A DNA stretch of 64,000 nucleotides from DASQUK01 sp963756425 (GTDB lineage Bacteria; Actinomycetota; Acidimicrobiia; Acidimicrobiales; VFJN01): NCBI GenBank assembly GCA_963756425.1, contig CAVWNW010000008.1:124001-188000 (forward strand), written 5' to 3'. This document shows, one piece after another, positions 8,063 through 16,520 of the stretch. Below the pieces are notes generated by a model. The model made no database searches. It had not been told where the DNA came from and saw only the letters and a program-made list of their open reading frames with translations. Positions within the stretch are counted from its first letter, which is position 1, and every line of letters begins with the position of its first letter. The translations under genes and the position numbers were made by a program.

Positions 8063-9307
8063 TCAGGGGAACAGGCCGCGGGCGGCGATGGCCGCCGCCA
8101 CCCGCTCGACCGCCACCACGTGGGCGGCGGTACGCATGCCGACGTCCAGCGTCTGGGCCCGGGCCCAGACCGCGGTGAAGGCGGCGTCCATCCGCTGCCG
8201 CAGGCGCTCGGCCACCAACTGTTCCTCCCAGGGGTAACCCTGGAGGGCCTGGGCCCACTCGAAGTAGCTGGCCGTCACGCCCCCGGCGTTGGCCAGGATG
8301 TCGGGCACAACGACGATGCCCCGCTCGTCGAGGACGGACTGGGCGTCGATCGTGGTCGGCCCGTTCGCGGCCTCGACGATCACCTCGGCCGTGATCCGCT
8401 TCGCCACCACCCTGTCGATGCACCCTCCTAGGGCGGCAGGCACGAGGAGCTCGCACTCGACGTCCCACAGTGCGTCGCCGGCGATGCTCTCGCCCCCGGC
8501 GAAGCCCGCGACCGAGCCGGTCTCGGCCACGTGGTCGGACAGGCCGTTGATGTCCAGGCCGCCCTCGTTGATCACCGCGCCCCCGATGTCACTCACGGCC
8601 ACGACCCGCATGCCCGCCGACGTGAGCAGGAACGCCAGCGGCGCACCCACCTTGCCGAAGCCCTGGACCACGGCCCGGCTGCCCACCATCGGGAGCTCGA
8701 GCTCCCGAAACGCCGCCCGCGCGCAGGTCAGGCACCCCGCCGATGTGGCGCCGGTGTGGCCTCGGGAGCCGCCGATCGACAGCGGCTTGCCGGTGACCGA
8801 CGCCGCGAGGTTCTTGCCTGACACCATCGAGAGCGTGTCCACCAGCCAGGCCATCACCCGGCTGTCGGTGTTGACGTCGGGCGCGGGGATGTCGCTCTCG
8901 GGGCCGAGCAGGGGGCTGATCTCGTAGGCGAAGCGCCGGGTCAGCCGCTCGAGCTCGCCGGCCGACAGCACCCGGGGGTCGCAGCGCACGCCGCCCTTCG
9001 CGCCACCGAACGGCAGGTCGAGCACCGCCGTCTTGAACGTCATCATCGCCGCCAGCGCCTTGACCTCGTCGGCGTCGAGGTCGGGATGGAAGCGGATCCC
9101 GCCCTTGCCGGGCCCCCGGGTCGTGTCGTGGTGGACCCGCCAGCCGGTGAAGACCTCGACGGACCCGTCGTCGAGCCGAACGGGGATCGAGACCTCGAGC
9201 GTGCGCCGGGGGGTGCGCAGCATCCGGTGCACGTCGGGATCGAGCTTGGCCAGCTCGGCGGCCTCGTCCAGTCGCTCCAGCACCGCCTGCCAGGCACTTT
9301 GACTCAT
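8063..9307 (-). CDS. gdhA: Glu/Leu/Phe/Val dehydrogenase (glutamate dehydrogenase), 414 aa
   Basis: Hexameric-type glutamate dehydrogenase that interconverts glutamate and 2-oxoglutarate plus ammonia. The N-terminal substrate domain has GPGKGGIRFHPD and the catalytic-Lys segment LPFGGAKGGV. The Rossmann domain begins at VVQGFGKVGAPLA. The C-terminal PDILANAGGVTASYFEW motif is typical. The frame is open further upstream, but ATG 9307 has a strong GGAGGAGATCC site and fits the family N-terminus. The neighbouring arginine/ornithine catabolic pair suggests a combined route for nitrogen release. Expect NAD specificity for a catabolic role, but cofactor choice cannot be fixed here. Confidence 0.93.
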   Translation of the reverse strand: MSQSAWQAVLERLDEAAELAKLDPDVHRMLRTPRRTLEVSIPVRLDDGSVEVFTGWRVHHDTTRGPGKGGIRFHPDLDADEVKALAAMMTFKTAVLDLPFGGAKGGVRCDPRVLSAGELERLTRRFAYEISPLLGPESDIPAPDVNTDSRVMAWLVDTLSMVSGKNLAASVTGKPLSIGGSRGHTGATSAGCLTCARAAFRELELPMVGSRAVVQGFGKVGAPLAFLLTSAGMRVVAVSDIGGAVINEGGLDINGLSDHVAETGSVAGFAGGESIAGDALWDVECELLVPAALGGCIDRVVAKRITAEVIVEAANGPTTIDAQSVLDERGIVVVPDILANAGGVTASYFEWAQALQGYPWEEQLVAERLRQRMDAAFTAVWARAQTLDVGMRTAAHVVAVERVAAAIAARGLFP

Positions 9308-9383
9308 TGGATCTCCTCCGCCGGCCGACGCCATTGGCGGCCGACGCTCTCCGGGCGCGTCCCGGAATGATTCGGAGTCGACG

Positions 9384-9878
9384 CTACTGCCGTGTGTCGC
9401 TTTCTGTGGCGCCCGCTCCCGCGGCCGGGTCGGCGGCGGGTTCGGTGGCGGATTCGACGGCCGGATCGGCGGCGGTGGCCCCGGCGGCGGCGTGATCACC
9501 GGCCTCGGCGCCGTTGGTGGGAGCGGCGTCACCGCTTGTGGCTTCCTCACCAGGCGCGCCGGAAACGGCAGAAGCCCGGCCCGGATCGTCCGCCGGCGGA
9601 TAGTAGATGTACAGGCCCCTAATGACGTCGAGCAGCTGCCCGCCGGCCCAGCCGTCGGCCAGGGCGACGGTGATGACGCTGCTGTTGACGTGGACCCAGG
9701 TGACGCCGCCGCTCGCGAACAGCCGGCGGGCCAGCTCGTCGACGGCCCGGTTGTCGACGATGGCATCGGCGGACGCGTAGCGCTCGTGCCCCATGCCGGT
9801 CAGCGAGCGGTTGATCTCGAAGCGGGCGATGCCGGGGGTCCGCGACGGCTTCTCGACAACGTTGATGGGCTGGCCCAT
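9384..9878 (-). CDS. Nfu/NifU N-terminal-domain protein with Ala-rich tail, 164 aa
   Basis: The first 95 residues match the Nfu_N scaffold domain: a TPGIARFEINRSL core, an LARRLFASGGV helix, then HVNSSVITVALADG, in the order seen in Fe-S scaffold N-domains. No CxxC-bearing NifU C-terminal domain follows. Instead there is an acidic, Ala/Pro/Thr-rich tail of about 65 residues, probably disordered. The start ATG 9878 is divergent from the LOR/SDH gene at 9954 with a 75-bp shared promoter region. The function of stand-alone Nfu_N proteins is unclear; a link to Fe-S delivery is inferred from the family only. Confidence 0.75.
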   Translation of the reverse strand: MGQPINVVEKPSRTPGIARFEINRSLTGMGHERYASADAIVDNRAVDELARRLFASGGVTWVHVNSSVITVALADGWAGGQLLDVIRGLYIYYPPADDPGRASAVSGAPGEEATSGDAAPTNGAEAGDHAAAGATAADPAVESATEPAADPAAGAGATESDTRQ

Positions 9879-9953
9879 GGCGGCGGCATGATATCCGTGC
9901 CGTCCCCGGCCACCGGAAACCCGAGACCCGTTCCCCTCGCACAAAGGACTGTG

Positions 9954-11180
9954 ATGGCAACCGAGACCATCGAGGTCAGCGGCCACATCGTAGATTCGCT
10001 GCTCCTGGCCAAGATCCTCGACACGATCCTGGACGCCGGCTGCGACTACGAGATCGCCGAGTTCGACATTGGCAAGACCAGCCTCGACACGAGTCGGGCC
10101 CGCATCGAGGTCCGCGGGGACGACGAGCTGCTGGGCCCGCTGCTCGACTCGCTCCAGCTGCACGGTGCCAACCGTGTGGGCCAGTCGGATGCCCGGCTGG
10201 TGCCGGCCGAGGTGGACGGCGTGCTGCCCGCCGGCTTCTACTCCACCACCAACCTCGCCACCGAGGTGCGGGTCGACGGACGCTGGCTGGCGGTCGTGAA
10301 CCCCGAGATGGACTGTGCGTTGGTGGTGCGCGACGGTCACGCCCGCACCGCACCCATGCATCGGGTTGTGGCCGGCGACCCGGTGGTGGTGGGAAGCGAC
10401 GGCGTGCGGGTTCAGGCGCCGGCGCACGCCCGCGACACCCAGGTGTTCGAGTTCATGGCCTCGGAGGTGTCGTCGGAGAAGCCCAAGGCGCTGCTCGTCG
10501 CCCGTGTGGCCGACCGCCTGCGGGCGGCACACGATCGGGGCGGCAAGATCCTGGTCGTCTGTGGCCCGGCCGTCGTGCACACGGGGGGCGCACCCGACCT
10601 GGCCCGGCTCGTGGCCGCCGGCTGGGTCGACGTGCTCTTCGCCGGGAACGGCTTCGCCGCCCACGACATCGAGGCCAACGTGCTCGGCACGTCGCTGGGA
10701 GTGTCCGTGCTGGAGGGCGTGCCGACCGAGGGGGGTCACGCGAACCACATCCGGGTCATCAACGAGGTGAGGCGGCACGGCTCCATCGCCGCCGCCGTGG
10801 ATGCCGGCTTCGTCACCGGCGGCGTGATGCACGCCTGCGTGAAGTCCGGGGTGCCGTTCGTGCTGGGCGGGTCCATCCGGGACGACGGCCCGCTCCCCGA
10901 CGTCATCTCCGACACCGTCGCCGCCACGGACGCCCTACGCGAGGAGATCCCCGGCGTGACGGCCGCGCTGATGCTGGCCTCGACGCTGCACGCCATCGCC
11001 ACCGGCAACTGCCTGCCGGCAGGCGTGGAGACGTTCTGCGTCGACATCAACCAGGCCGTGGTCACCAAGCTGGCCGACCGCGGCAGCCACCAGGCGCTCG
11101 GGGTCGTGACCGACGTGGGGCTGTTCGTCCGCCAGCTCGTCGACCACCTCCTCGGGTCCGGGTCGGCCAGCGATGACTGA
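9954..11180 (+). CDS. LOR/SDH-domain protein (TIGR00300-type), probable ornithine cyclodeaminase, 408 aa
   Basis: Matches the conserved LOR/SDH family whose members include the C-terminal ornithine-cyclodeaminase half of cyanobacterial AgrE and archaeal NAD-dependent ornithine cyclodeaminases. N-terminal features are GHIVDSLLLAKILDTIL and an LLDSLQLHGAN segment. A Rossmann-like half contains VVCGPAVVHTGGAPDLARL, the late loop GGSIRDDGPLPDV, and a C-terminal domain with Cys in FCVDINQ. ATG 9954 (or GTG 9951) is chosen because homology starts there. It overlaps by 8 bp (ATGACTGA) the arginine-dihydrolase-like gene. The predicted reaction is L-ornithine to L-proline plus ammonia, with NAD as a recycled cofactor. 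Confidence 0.82.
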   Translation: MATETIEVSGHIVDSLLLAKILDTILDAGCDYEIAEFDIGKTSLDTSRARIEVRGDDELLGPLLDSLQLHGANRVGQSDARLVPAEVDGVLPAGFYSTTNLATEVRVDGRWLAVVNPEMDCALVVRDGHARTAPMHRVVAGDPVVVGSDGVRVQAPAHARDTQVFEFMASEVSSEKPKALLVARVADRLRAAHDRGGKILVVCGPAVVHTGGAPDLARLVAAGWVDVLFAGNGFAAHDIEANVLGTSLGVSVLEGVPTEGGHANHIRVINEVRRHGSIAAAVDAGFVTGGVMHACVKSGVPFVLGGSIRDDGPLPDVISDTVAATDALREEIPGVTAALMLASTLHAIATGNCLPAGVETFCVDINQAVVTKLADRGSHQALGVVTDVGLFVRQLVDHLLGSGSASDD

Positions 11181-12051
11181 GCCCACCGGTGGCCTCGAGT
11201 GGGGGCGCCGCTACCTCATGTGCCCGCCGCGGCACTTCGGTGTCCTCTACGAGATCAACCCCTGGATGAGCCGCGAGGTTTCCGTGGACCCCGACCAGGC
11301 CCTCACCCAATGGGAGGGGCTGGTTGCGACGCTCGAGGCCGCCGGCGCCGAGGTGGTGGTGATGGAGCCCGAGGCCGACGTGCCGGACCTGGTGTTCACC
11401 GCCAACGCCGGAGTGGTCAACGGCGGCCAGTTCGTGCCGAGCCACTTCCGCCACGCCGAGCGCCGGCCGGAGACGGCCATCAACGCCGCCTGGTTCGCCA
11501 AGCGGGGCTGGCTGGTCGACCACCTGTCGCCCGAGCTCGACCACGAGGGCGCCGGCGATGCCCTGCCGTTCATGCCCGAGGACGGGCGGGCCGTCCTGCT
11601 GTCGGGGTACTCGTTCCGCTCCGACGCCGGCGCCGCCACGCAGCTGTCGACGCTGCTGAGGTGTCCGGTCCGCCCCATCCAGCTCGTCGACCCGCGCCTG
11701 TACCACATCGATCTCACCTTCTGCCCCCTCGACTCGCGGCGCGCCATCGTGGCGCCCCTCGGGTGGGATGCCTACGGCCGCAAGGTGGTCGAGGCCCTGG
11801 TGCCCGAGCCCCTGGTGCTCAGCGACGACGAGACTCTGTCGTTCTGCGCCAACTCGGTGGTTGTCGGCACCACCATCGTCATGCCCGCGGTCCCGTCCCG
11901 CGTCGGGCGCCAGCTCGAGGCCTGGGGATTCACCGTGGTCGGCTGCAAGATCGACGAGTTCCTCAAGGCGGGCGGTGGATGCCGTTGCCTGACGCTGGCC
12001 CTGGACGTCAGGGTCAGCCCCGACGCTCCACCGGCACCGGAGCCGACGTAG
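11173..12051 (+). CDS. Arginine dihydrolase-like amidinotransferase-fold hydrolase, 292 aa
   Basis: Guanidine-modifying-superfamily hydrolase close to DDAH and to the cyanobacterial arginine dihydrolase ArgZ/AgrE N-domain. The substrate loop YLMCPP...INPWM (Asn29) is present, as are Asn78 in FTANAG, a catalytic His in RLYHIDLTFCPL, and the nucleophile Cys272 in the GGGCRC motif. Asn at the INPWM position is what separates arginine dihydrolases from DDAH-like enzymes. The predicted activity is arginine to ornithine, 2 NH3 and CO2. It overlaps by 8 bp the ornithine-cyclodeaminase-type gene, and together they would take arginine to proline. Dimethylarginine hydrolase activity is the main alternative. 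Confidence 0.82.
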   Translation: MTEPTGGLEWGRRYLMCPPRHFGVLYEINPWMSREVSVDPDQALTQWEGLVATLEAAGAEVVVMEPEADVPDLVFTANAGVVNGGQFVPSHFRHAERRPETAINAAWFAKRGWLVDHLSPELDHEGAGDALPFMPEDGRAVLLSGYSFRSDAGAATQLSTLLRCPVRPIQLVDPRLYHIDLTFCPLDSRRAIVAPLGWDAYGRKVVEALVPEPLVLSDDETLSFCANSVVVGTTIVMPAVPSRVGRQLEAWGFTVVGCKIDEFLKAGGGCRCLTLALDVRVSPDAPPAPEPT

Positions 12052-12439
12052 CCGGGCCTGGCGCCTCGCGCCGCGTCTCCCGGCGCGTCTCCCGCCAAGC
12101 GAGCACGGCGAGCGCGATCGATACCACCGCCAGGATCGTGTGGACGGCCTTGAACCCGAGATCGTGATCGCCGACGAGGATGCCGACCCCGCGCGCGACC
12201 CAGACGGCGATCGTCCATGCGGCCAGTGCCCCCACGGCCACGACCGTGGCCTGGAGCAGCCGCCGCCACAGCGCGACCCCCGCGGCGATGGCGAGGACCG
12301 TGAAGCTCAGGGCCAGCAGGGTCCGACCCCATCGCTCCCCGGTGTCTAGGTCGGCATCGCGCCAGACGTTGGCGATGCGGGTGGTCCACACGAGGAACGT
12401 CCACGCGATGAGCGCGGCGGCGGCCCGATGGCGTCGCAT
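12014..12439 (-). CDS. Four-helix membrane protein of unknown function, 141 aa
   Basis: Four hydrophobic segments (about residues 6-23, 38-60, 64-90 and 98-116) suggest a small integral membrane protein. The C-terminus is basic, then Pro/Ala-rich. Its 3' end overlaps convergently with the last 38 bp of the arginine-dihydrolase-like gene. No family is recognised. Confidence 0.65.
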   Translation of the reverse strand: MRRHRAAAALIAWTFLVWTTRIANVWRDADLDTGERWGRTLLALSFTVLAIAAGVALWRRLLQATVVAVGALAAWTIAVWVARGVGILVGDHDLGFKAVHTILAVVSIALAVLAWRETRRETRREAPGPATSAPVPVERRG

Positions 12440-12487
12440 CGCTCCGAGGGTAGGGGCGGCGGCGATCCCACCACCAACGTGGACGGG

Positions 12488-12655
12488 TCAGGCCGGCGAC
12501 GAGCCGCCCATTCCCTCCTTGGGCTCGAACTCGTCGGGTGGTTCGTCTTCGGGGAGCATGTCATCGTCGTCGGCCTGCTTGCGCGCCTCGTCGATGTGCT
12601 TCCCCACCTCGTCGAGCCGCTCCTGCATCTCCTCGGGGTCGGGCATGTCGGCCAC
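12488..12655 (-). CDS. Small acidic protein, 55 aa
   Basis: GTG start at 12655, or ATG at 12646. The product is highly charged: a DPEEMQERLDEVGKHIDEAR helix, then an acidic stretch of four Asp, then DEFEPKEGM. It lies 20 bp downstream of the RNase HII gene on the same strand, so it may be the last gene of that unit. The amphipathic helix followed by an acidic tail looks like real coding sequence. No function is known. Confidence 0.6.
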   Translation of the reverse strand: MADMPDPEEMQERLDEVGKHIDEARKQADDDDMLPEDEPPDEFEPKEGMGGSSPA

Positions 12656-12675
12656 TTACCCGGGCGAGCCGCGCA

Positions 12676-13404
12676 TCAATCGAATGCCCCCTCGGCGTCG
12701 CAGTCGAACAACGTCCCCTGAGGATCTGGTCGCACGAAGCGCACGACGCCGCCGTATGGCAGACCCTCCATGAACACCCAGCTCCGACGGTGGATCGCCG
12801 ACGGGCCCATGCCCCGCAGGACGGCCTTGTGGCGGGGGCACGGGTAGCCCTTGTTGTCGTCGAACCACCACCAGGGATAGTGGTCGGCCTCGGCCTGCAT
12901 GATCCGGTCCCGCGTCACCTTGGCCAGGATCGAGGCCGCGGCGATCGACAGGCACCGCGAATCGCCGCGGACGATTCGCCGGCTGATGCCGCCACCGACG
13001 AAATCCCACTTGCCGTCGAGCAGGACCCGCCCGGGTGACACCCCGAGCCCCTCGAGCGCCCGCCGGGCCGCCAGCCGTTGGGCCTCGCTCATCCCCAACT
13101 CGTCGCACTCCTCGGCCGAGGCGTGCCCGACGGCCCACGCCGAGCACCAGCCGCCGATGCGGTCGAACAGCGCCTCGCGCTCGTTGGCCAGCAGCTGCTT
13201 GGAGTCACGGACCTTGTAGACCCGCCGATCGCGGGGCAGCACCGCGGCGCCGACACTGAGGGGACCGGCCCACGCGCCCCGGCCGACCTCGTCCATGCCG
13301 ACGACGACGTCGTGGCCGGCGTCCCACAGCTCGCGTTCCATCGTGAGCGACGGTGACCGGCCCTGCAGCGCCTTGCGAAGCATCGGTGCGGTCGCGGTGA
13401 CCAT
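12676..13404 (-). CDS. rnhB: Ribonuclease HII, about 242 aa
   Basis: Removes ribonucleotides from RNA/DNA hybrids and misincorporated rNMPs. It has the type-2 RNase H signature GMDEVGRGAWAGPL with the catalytic Asp and Glu, then RDSKQL. SIAAASILAKVTRDR carries the lysine and arginine helix, and the next Asp lies in AEADHYPWWWFDDNKGY. The C-terminus continues with RRSWVFMEG. ATG 13404 is the preferred start; upstream in-frame sequence is unlike the family. The N-terminal 35-residue extension before the first strand is longer than in E. coli RnhB. Confidence 0.93.
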   Translation of the reverse strand: MVTATAPMLRKALQGRSPSLTMERELWDAGHDVVVGMDEVGRGAWAGPLSVGAAVLPRDRRVYKVRDSKQLLANEREALFDRIGGWCSAWAVGHASAEECDELGMSEAQRLAARRALEGLGVSPGRVLLDGKWDFVGGGISRRIVRGDSRCLSIAAASILAKVTRDRIMQAEADHYPWWWFDDNKGYPCPRHKAVLRGMGPSAIHRRSWVFMEGLPYGGVVRFVRPDPQGTLFDCDAEGAFD

Positions 13405-13451
13405 CGCGGGCGACACTAGTGGACCCCGGACGCCGCACGGCCGGCGCTCGG

Positions 13452-13859
13452 TCACGGCAGCTTGGCGATGTTTGCCGCCTCGTCTGCCTCGGGCTCCGTG
13501 CGCAGGAAGGCATCGATCATCTCGTCGGCCAGTGCCGGCGACGTGAGCCGCAAGCCGAGGGCGAGCACGTTGGCGTCGTTCCATCGCCGGGCGCCGACCG
13601 CCGTCTCCGGGTCAGTGCACAGCGCCGCTCGCACCCCCGGCACCTTGTTGGCGGCCATGGACACCCCGGTTCCGGTCCAGCAGCACACCACGCCGCGGTC
13701 GGCCCCGCCCTCGACGACCGCTCGGCCCACGCTCCGGCCGACGTCGGGCCATGGCTCCCCCTCGCCCACCACGACGACCTCGTGGCCCCGCTCCGACAGC
13801 GCTCGCTTGATCCCGTCGGTCACGTCCGTTCGCTCGTCGGTCCCGAAGGCGATCCGCAC
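13452..13859 (-). CDS. RpiB/LacA/LacB-family sugar-phosphate isomerase, 135 aa
   Basis: Full-length ribose-5-phosphate isomerase B-type fold. MRIAFGTDERTD at the N-terminus is the phosphate-binding start. VCCWTGTGVSMAANK forms the anion loop with the active-site Cys pair. ALCTDPETAVGARRWNDANVLALG is the family core. It could act in the pentose phosphate pathway or on a related aldose phosphate. Divergent from the PPK2 gene with a 50-bp gap. Confidence 0.85.
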   Translation of the reverse strand: MRIAFGTDERTDVTDGIKRALSERGHEVVVVGEGEPWPDVGRSVGRAVVEGGADRGVVCCWTGTGVSMAANKVPGVRAALCTDPETAVGARRWNDANVLALGLRLTSPALADEMIDAFLRTEPEADEAANIAKLP

Positions 13860-13909
13860 CCGTCCAAGGCTAGGGACAAGAGCGGTCCGGCGCGCTGAGA
13901 CCGACCGAC

Positions 13910-14713
13910 ATGCAGCGTTACCGGGTCACCGACGGCAAGGACTTCACGCTGGCCAAATGGGACCCGGCGGACACCGGGGGGTTCGAGGGAGGCAAGTCCG
14001 ACGGACGCGCCAAGCTCGCCGAGCTGGCCTCGCATCTCGACGACCTGCAGGAGAAGTTCTACGCCGACGGCCGCCACAAGCTGCTGGTGGTCCTCCAGGG
14101 GACCGACACGTCCGGCAAGGGCGGCGCCATCCGCAAGGCGTTCGAGGGCCTCGACCCCGCCGGCGTGCAGGTGGCGTCGTTCAAGGCGCCCACCGACGTG
14201 GAACTGGCACACGACTTCCTGTGGCGCGTCCACCCGCATGTTCCCGCCAAGGGGCAGATCGCGATCTTCGACCGCAGCCACTATGAGGACGTGCTCATCG
14301 TCAGGGTCCACGACCTGGTGCCGCGGGCGCGCTGGAGAGCCCGCTACGCGCACATCCGCAACTTCGAGAAGATGCTGACGGACGAGGGCACGACCATCCT
14401 CAAGTTCTTCCTGCACATCTCGAAGGACGAGCAGGCCGAGCGGCTCCGGGCCCGCCTCGGCGACCCCGCCAAGAACTGGAAGTTCCGCGCCAGCGACCTC
14501 GAGGAGCGTGAGCACTGGGACGAGTACCAGGACGCCTACGAGGACATGGTGCGGCGCACCGCGGCCAAGCACGCACCGTGGATCGTGGTGCCGGCCAACC
14601 GCAAGTGGTACCGCGACCTGGTGATCACCCAGTTCCTCATCGACACGCTCAAGGGGCTCGACCTGCGCTATCCCGAGCCGGCCGAGGACCTGTCGGGCAT
14701 CGTCATCGAATGA
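13910..14713 (+). CDS. ppk2: Polyphosphate kinase 2 family protein, 267 aa
   Basis: Single-domain PPK2 that transfers phosphate between polyphosphate and nucleotides. Walker A is GTDTSGKGG (residues 64-72), Walker B is IFDRSHYEDVL (about 119-129), and the lid segment carries RARLGDPAKNWKF. The N-terminal FTLAKWDP motif and the size fit class I/III single-domain enzymes. Whether AMP, ADP or both are phosphorylated cannot be decided by eye. The ATG has only weak Shine-Dalgarno context. Confidence 0.92.
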   Translation: MQRYRVTDGKDFTLAKWDPADTGGFEGGKSDGRAKLAELASHLDDLQEKFYADGRHKLLVVLQGTDTSGKGGAIRKAFEGLDPAGVQVASFKAPTDVELAHDFLWRVHPHVPAKGQIAIFDRSHYEDVLIVRVHDLVPRARWRARYAHIRNFEKMLTDEGTTILKFFLHISKDEQAERLRARLGDPAKNWKFRASDLEEREHWDEYQDAYEDMVRRTAAKHAPWIVVPANRKWYRDLVITQFLIDTLKGLDLRYPEPAEDLSGIVIE

Positions 14714-14838
14714 GGCCACCGGAGCCGAGTCCCCGGCGATGAGCCGCCGCGGGTTCAGGCTGGGGTCAGCGTCAACCTGTTACGACCCTCCAGGGCCCGC
14801 TGTCGCCGGGCAGTGCGGCCCGTGAGAGAGGAGGGCCG

Positions 14839-15537
14839 ATGCGGGTTCACCGATTGGCTGGTCCGGCGCTGCTCTGCGCCGCCCCATTGATCGTCCCGGG
14901 CGTGTCGCAGACGGCGGCGAAGGAACCGCCCGAACCGTTCGACGATGCGCGACTCGAGATCGAGGTCAACGCCACCGATGGGGATGCCGGGGTCCAGGTG
15001 TTCGCGGACGCGGAGGAGTGGAAGCAGTTCGAGATCTTCCGTCCCGACGGTCGCCGGATCCTGAACATCAAGGCGAAGGGCGTCCTGCGCGACTTCGGAC
15101 TCAGCGAGCTGTTCTCGGAGAGCAGCGAGCCACCGTTCACCGAGCTGCCGTTCGATGAGTTCCTGGAGCTGTTCCCCGAGGGCGACTACCGCTTCGAGGG
15201 CCGGACCATCGACGGCCGTGACCTGGAATCCGAGGTGCCGTTCTCGCACGCCATCCTCGATGCGCCGGCGTTCATCCAGCCACAGGACGGCGGGACATTG
15301 CCCGCTGGCGATGCGGTCATCCGCTGGGAGCCCGTCGCCGGTGCGGTCGACTACGAGGTCATCGTGACCCGGGACGACGAGGCGCGGGTCCTGGACGTGA
15401 CGCTGTCGCCCGAGGACACGAGCCTCACCGTCCCGCCGGAGTTCCTGGACCCCGGTCGCGAGTACCAGATCGAGGTGCATGCGTCGGACGCGAGCGGCAA
15501 CCGCATCTTCACGGAGGTCGGCTTCACGGTGGAGTGA
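14839..15537 (+). CDS. Secreted protein with C-terminal fibronectin-III-like domain, 232 aa
   Basis: A signal peptide is likely (residues 1-27, starting MRVHR with a hydrophobic core of about residues 8-22). The mature part has a beta-rich N-domain with acidic patches. The C-terminal 90 residues (from FIQPQDGG through WEPVAGAVDYEVIVTRDDE) have the strand and loop pattern of a fibronectin type III or Ig-like domain. The ATG follows AGAGAGGAGGG. Extracellular location is inferred; the function is unknown. It opens a stretch of small secreted or membrane proteins that runs to about 18.4 kb. Confidence 0.75.
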   Translation: MRVHRLAGPALLCAAPLIVPGVSQTAAKEPPEPFDDARLEIEVNATDGDAGVQVFADAEEWKQFEIFRPDGRRILNIKAKGVLRDFGLSELFSESSEPPFTELPFDEFLELFPEGDYRFEGRTIDGRDLESEVPFSHAILDAPAFIQPQDGGTLPAGDAVIRWEPVAGAVDYEVIVTRDDEARVLDVTLSPEDTSLTVPPEFLDPGREYQIEVHASDASGNRIFTEVGFTVE

Positions 15538-15570
15538 GACGCCCAGGCGGCCGGCGGCGATGACGAACAT

Positions 15571-15786
15571 GTGGCGGAACCCGCAGTCAGAGACTCGTTG
15601 TTGTCCCGCATCGACGAACATTGCCGGCGGCTCGAGCTCGAACTCAAGGAGGTCACCGAAGCCTGCGACCAGCTCGAGCCAGAGCGGGTCCGGTCGTGCC
15701 GGAACGCCATCAAGATGGCGTCGGTGATGGTCGACGAGATCCGCTTCCGGGCCCATGCCCGGCCCATCGACGAACCCGAGCCCTAA
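15571..15786 (+). CDS. Small helical protein, 71 aa
   Basis: GTG start with no clear ribosome site. The product is charged and helical (RIDEHCRRLELELKEVTEAC), with a heptad-like pattern that could form a coiled coil. No family is recognised. It is kept because its amino-acid composition is more natural than the other frames. Confidence 0.4.
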   Translation: MAEPAVRDSLLSRIDEHCRRLELELKEVTEACDQLEPERVRSCRNAIKMASVMVDEIRFRAHARPIDEPEP

Positions 15787-15992
15787 CCCGGCTGCTGTTC
15801 CGGTGGCTCCGGTTGGTCGGAGTCGTGAACCGTGGTGCGTCGCGGGTAGATGGGATAGGTTCGGGTTCCGGCGGCAGGCGTGGCCCTCTTGGGCTGCAAC
15901 TTTGGTGGCTCAGCTTTTGGGCGAGTGACTAGCGACCCCGTTGCCCAATGGCGGGGCCGGCGGGCCCCCTGACCTCAGGAGGGTCCTGGACC

Positions 15993-16478
15993 ATGAGAGT
16001 CCATCGAATCATCGCCGCGTTCTGCGGTGTAGCAGCGTTGCTGTTGACCGCGGCCCCGGCCGACGCCCAAACCGAGCACAACGACGTCAGTTTCACGGAC
16101 CCCAACTTTGCGGGCTTCGCGGAAGCGTGTACCCCAGCAGTCGGGACCCTGACAGTCGTGGCTAAGGAGGTCGTCCACTTCACCGACACCGGAAACACGT
16201 TCCAGTTCCACGCGAGCATGCGTGGCCAGTTCAGCTTCGACCCCCACGCTCCCGGGCTGTTGAGCTCGTCAGGCCACTTCGTCTCCCAACACAAGGAGAA
16301 CGTCAACTTCGCGCAGCTCAAGGACCTTCGCGTGACCGACACCATCCACGCCGTCGCCAAGTTCGAAGACGGCACCAGTGCACCGATCCAGGTGATGACG
16401 ACGCTGTTGTTCTCGGCGGATGGAAGCGTCGAGGTGAAGTTCGACCGGGTCAAGTGCGGGGGCCAGACCATCGGGTAG
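15993..16478 (+). CDS. Small secreted protein of unknown function, 161 aa
   Basis: ATG 15993 is preceded by CAGGAGGG at good spacing. There is a clear signal peptide: MRVHR, a hydrophobic core, then AAPADAQ with cleavage after ADA. The mature part is a beta-rich domain of about 135 residues with two Cys (near EACTP and VKCGG) that can form a disulfide. Resembles single-domain secreted proteins of actinobacteria without assigned function. Confidence 0.75.
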   Translation: MRVHRIIAAFCGVAALLLTAAPADAQTEHNDVSFTDPNFAGFAEACTPAVGTLTVVAKEVVHFTDTGNTFQFHASMRGQFSFDPHAPGLLSSSGHFVSQHKENVNFAQLKDLRVTDTIHAVAKFEDGTSAPIQVMTTLLFSADGSVEVKFDRVKCGGQTIG

Positions 16479-16520
16479 GCCCCGGCGTACCGCGGAATCA
16501 CTGACCTGACTCGAGCGGCG

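Noticed and set aside
7674..8468. Protein with a short tandem repeat (GEPASG) on the minus strand
   Set aside because: The repeated residues come from the 12-bp DNA repeat in a shadow frame between convergent genes.
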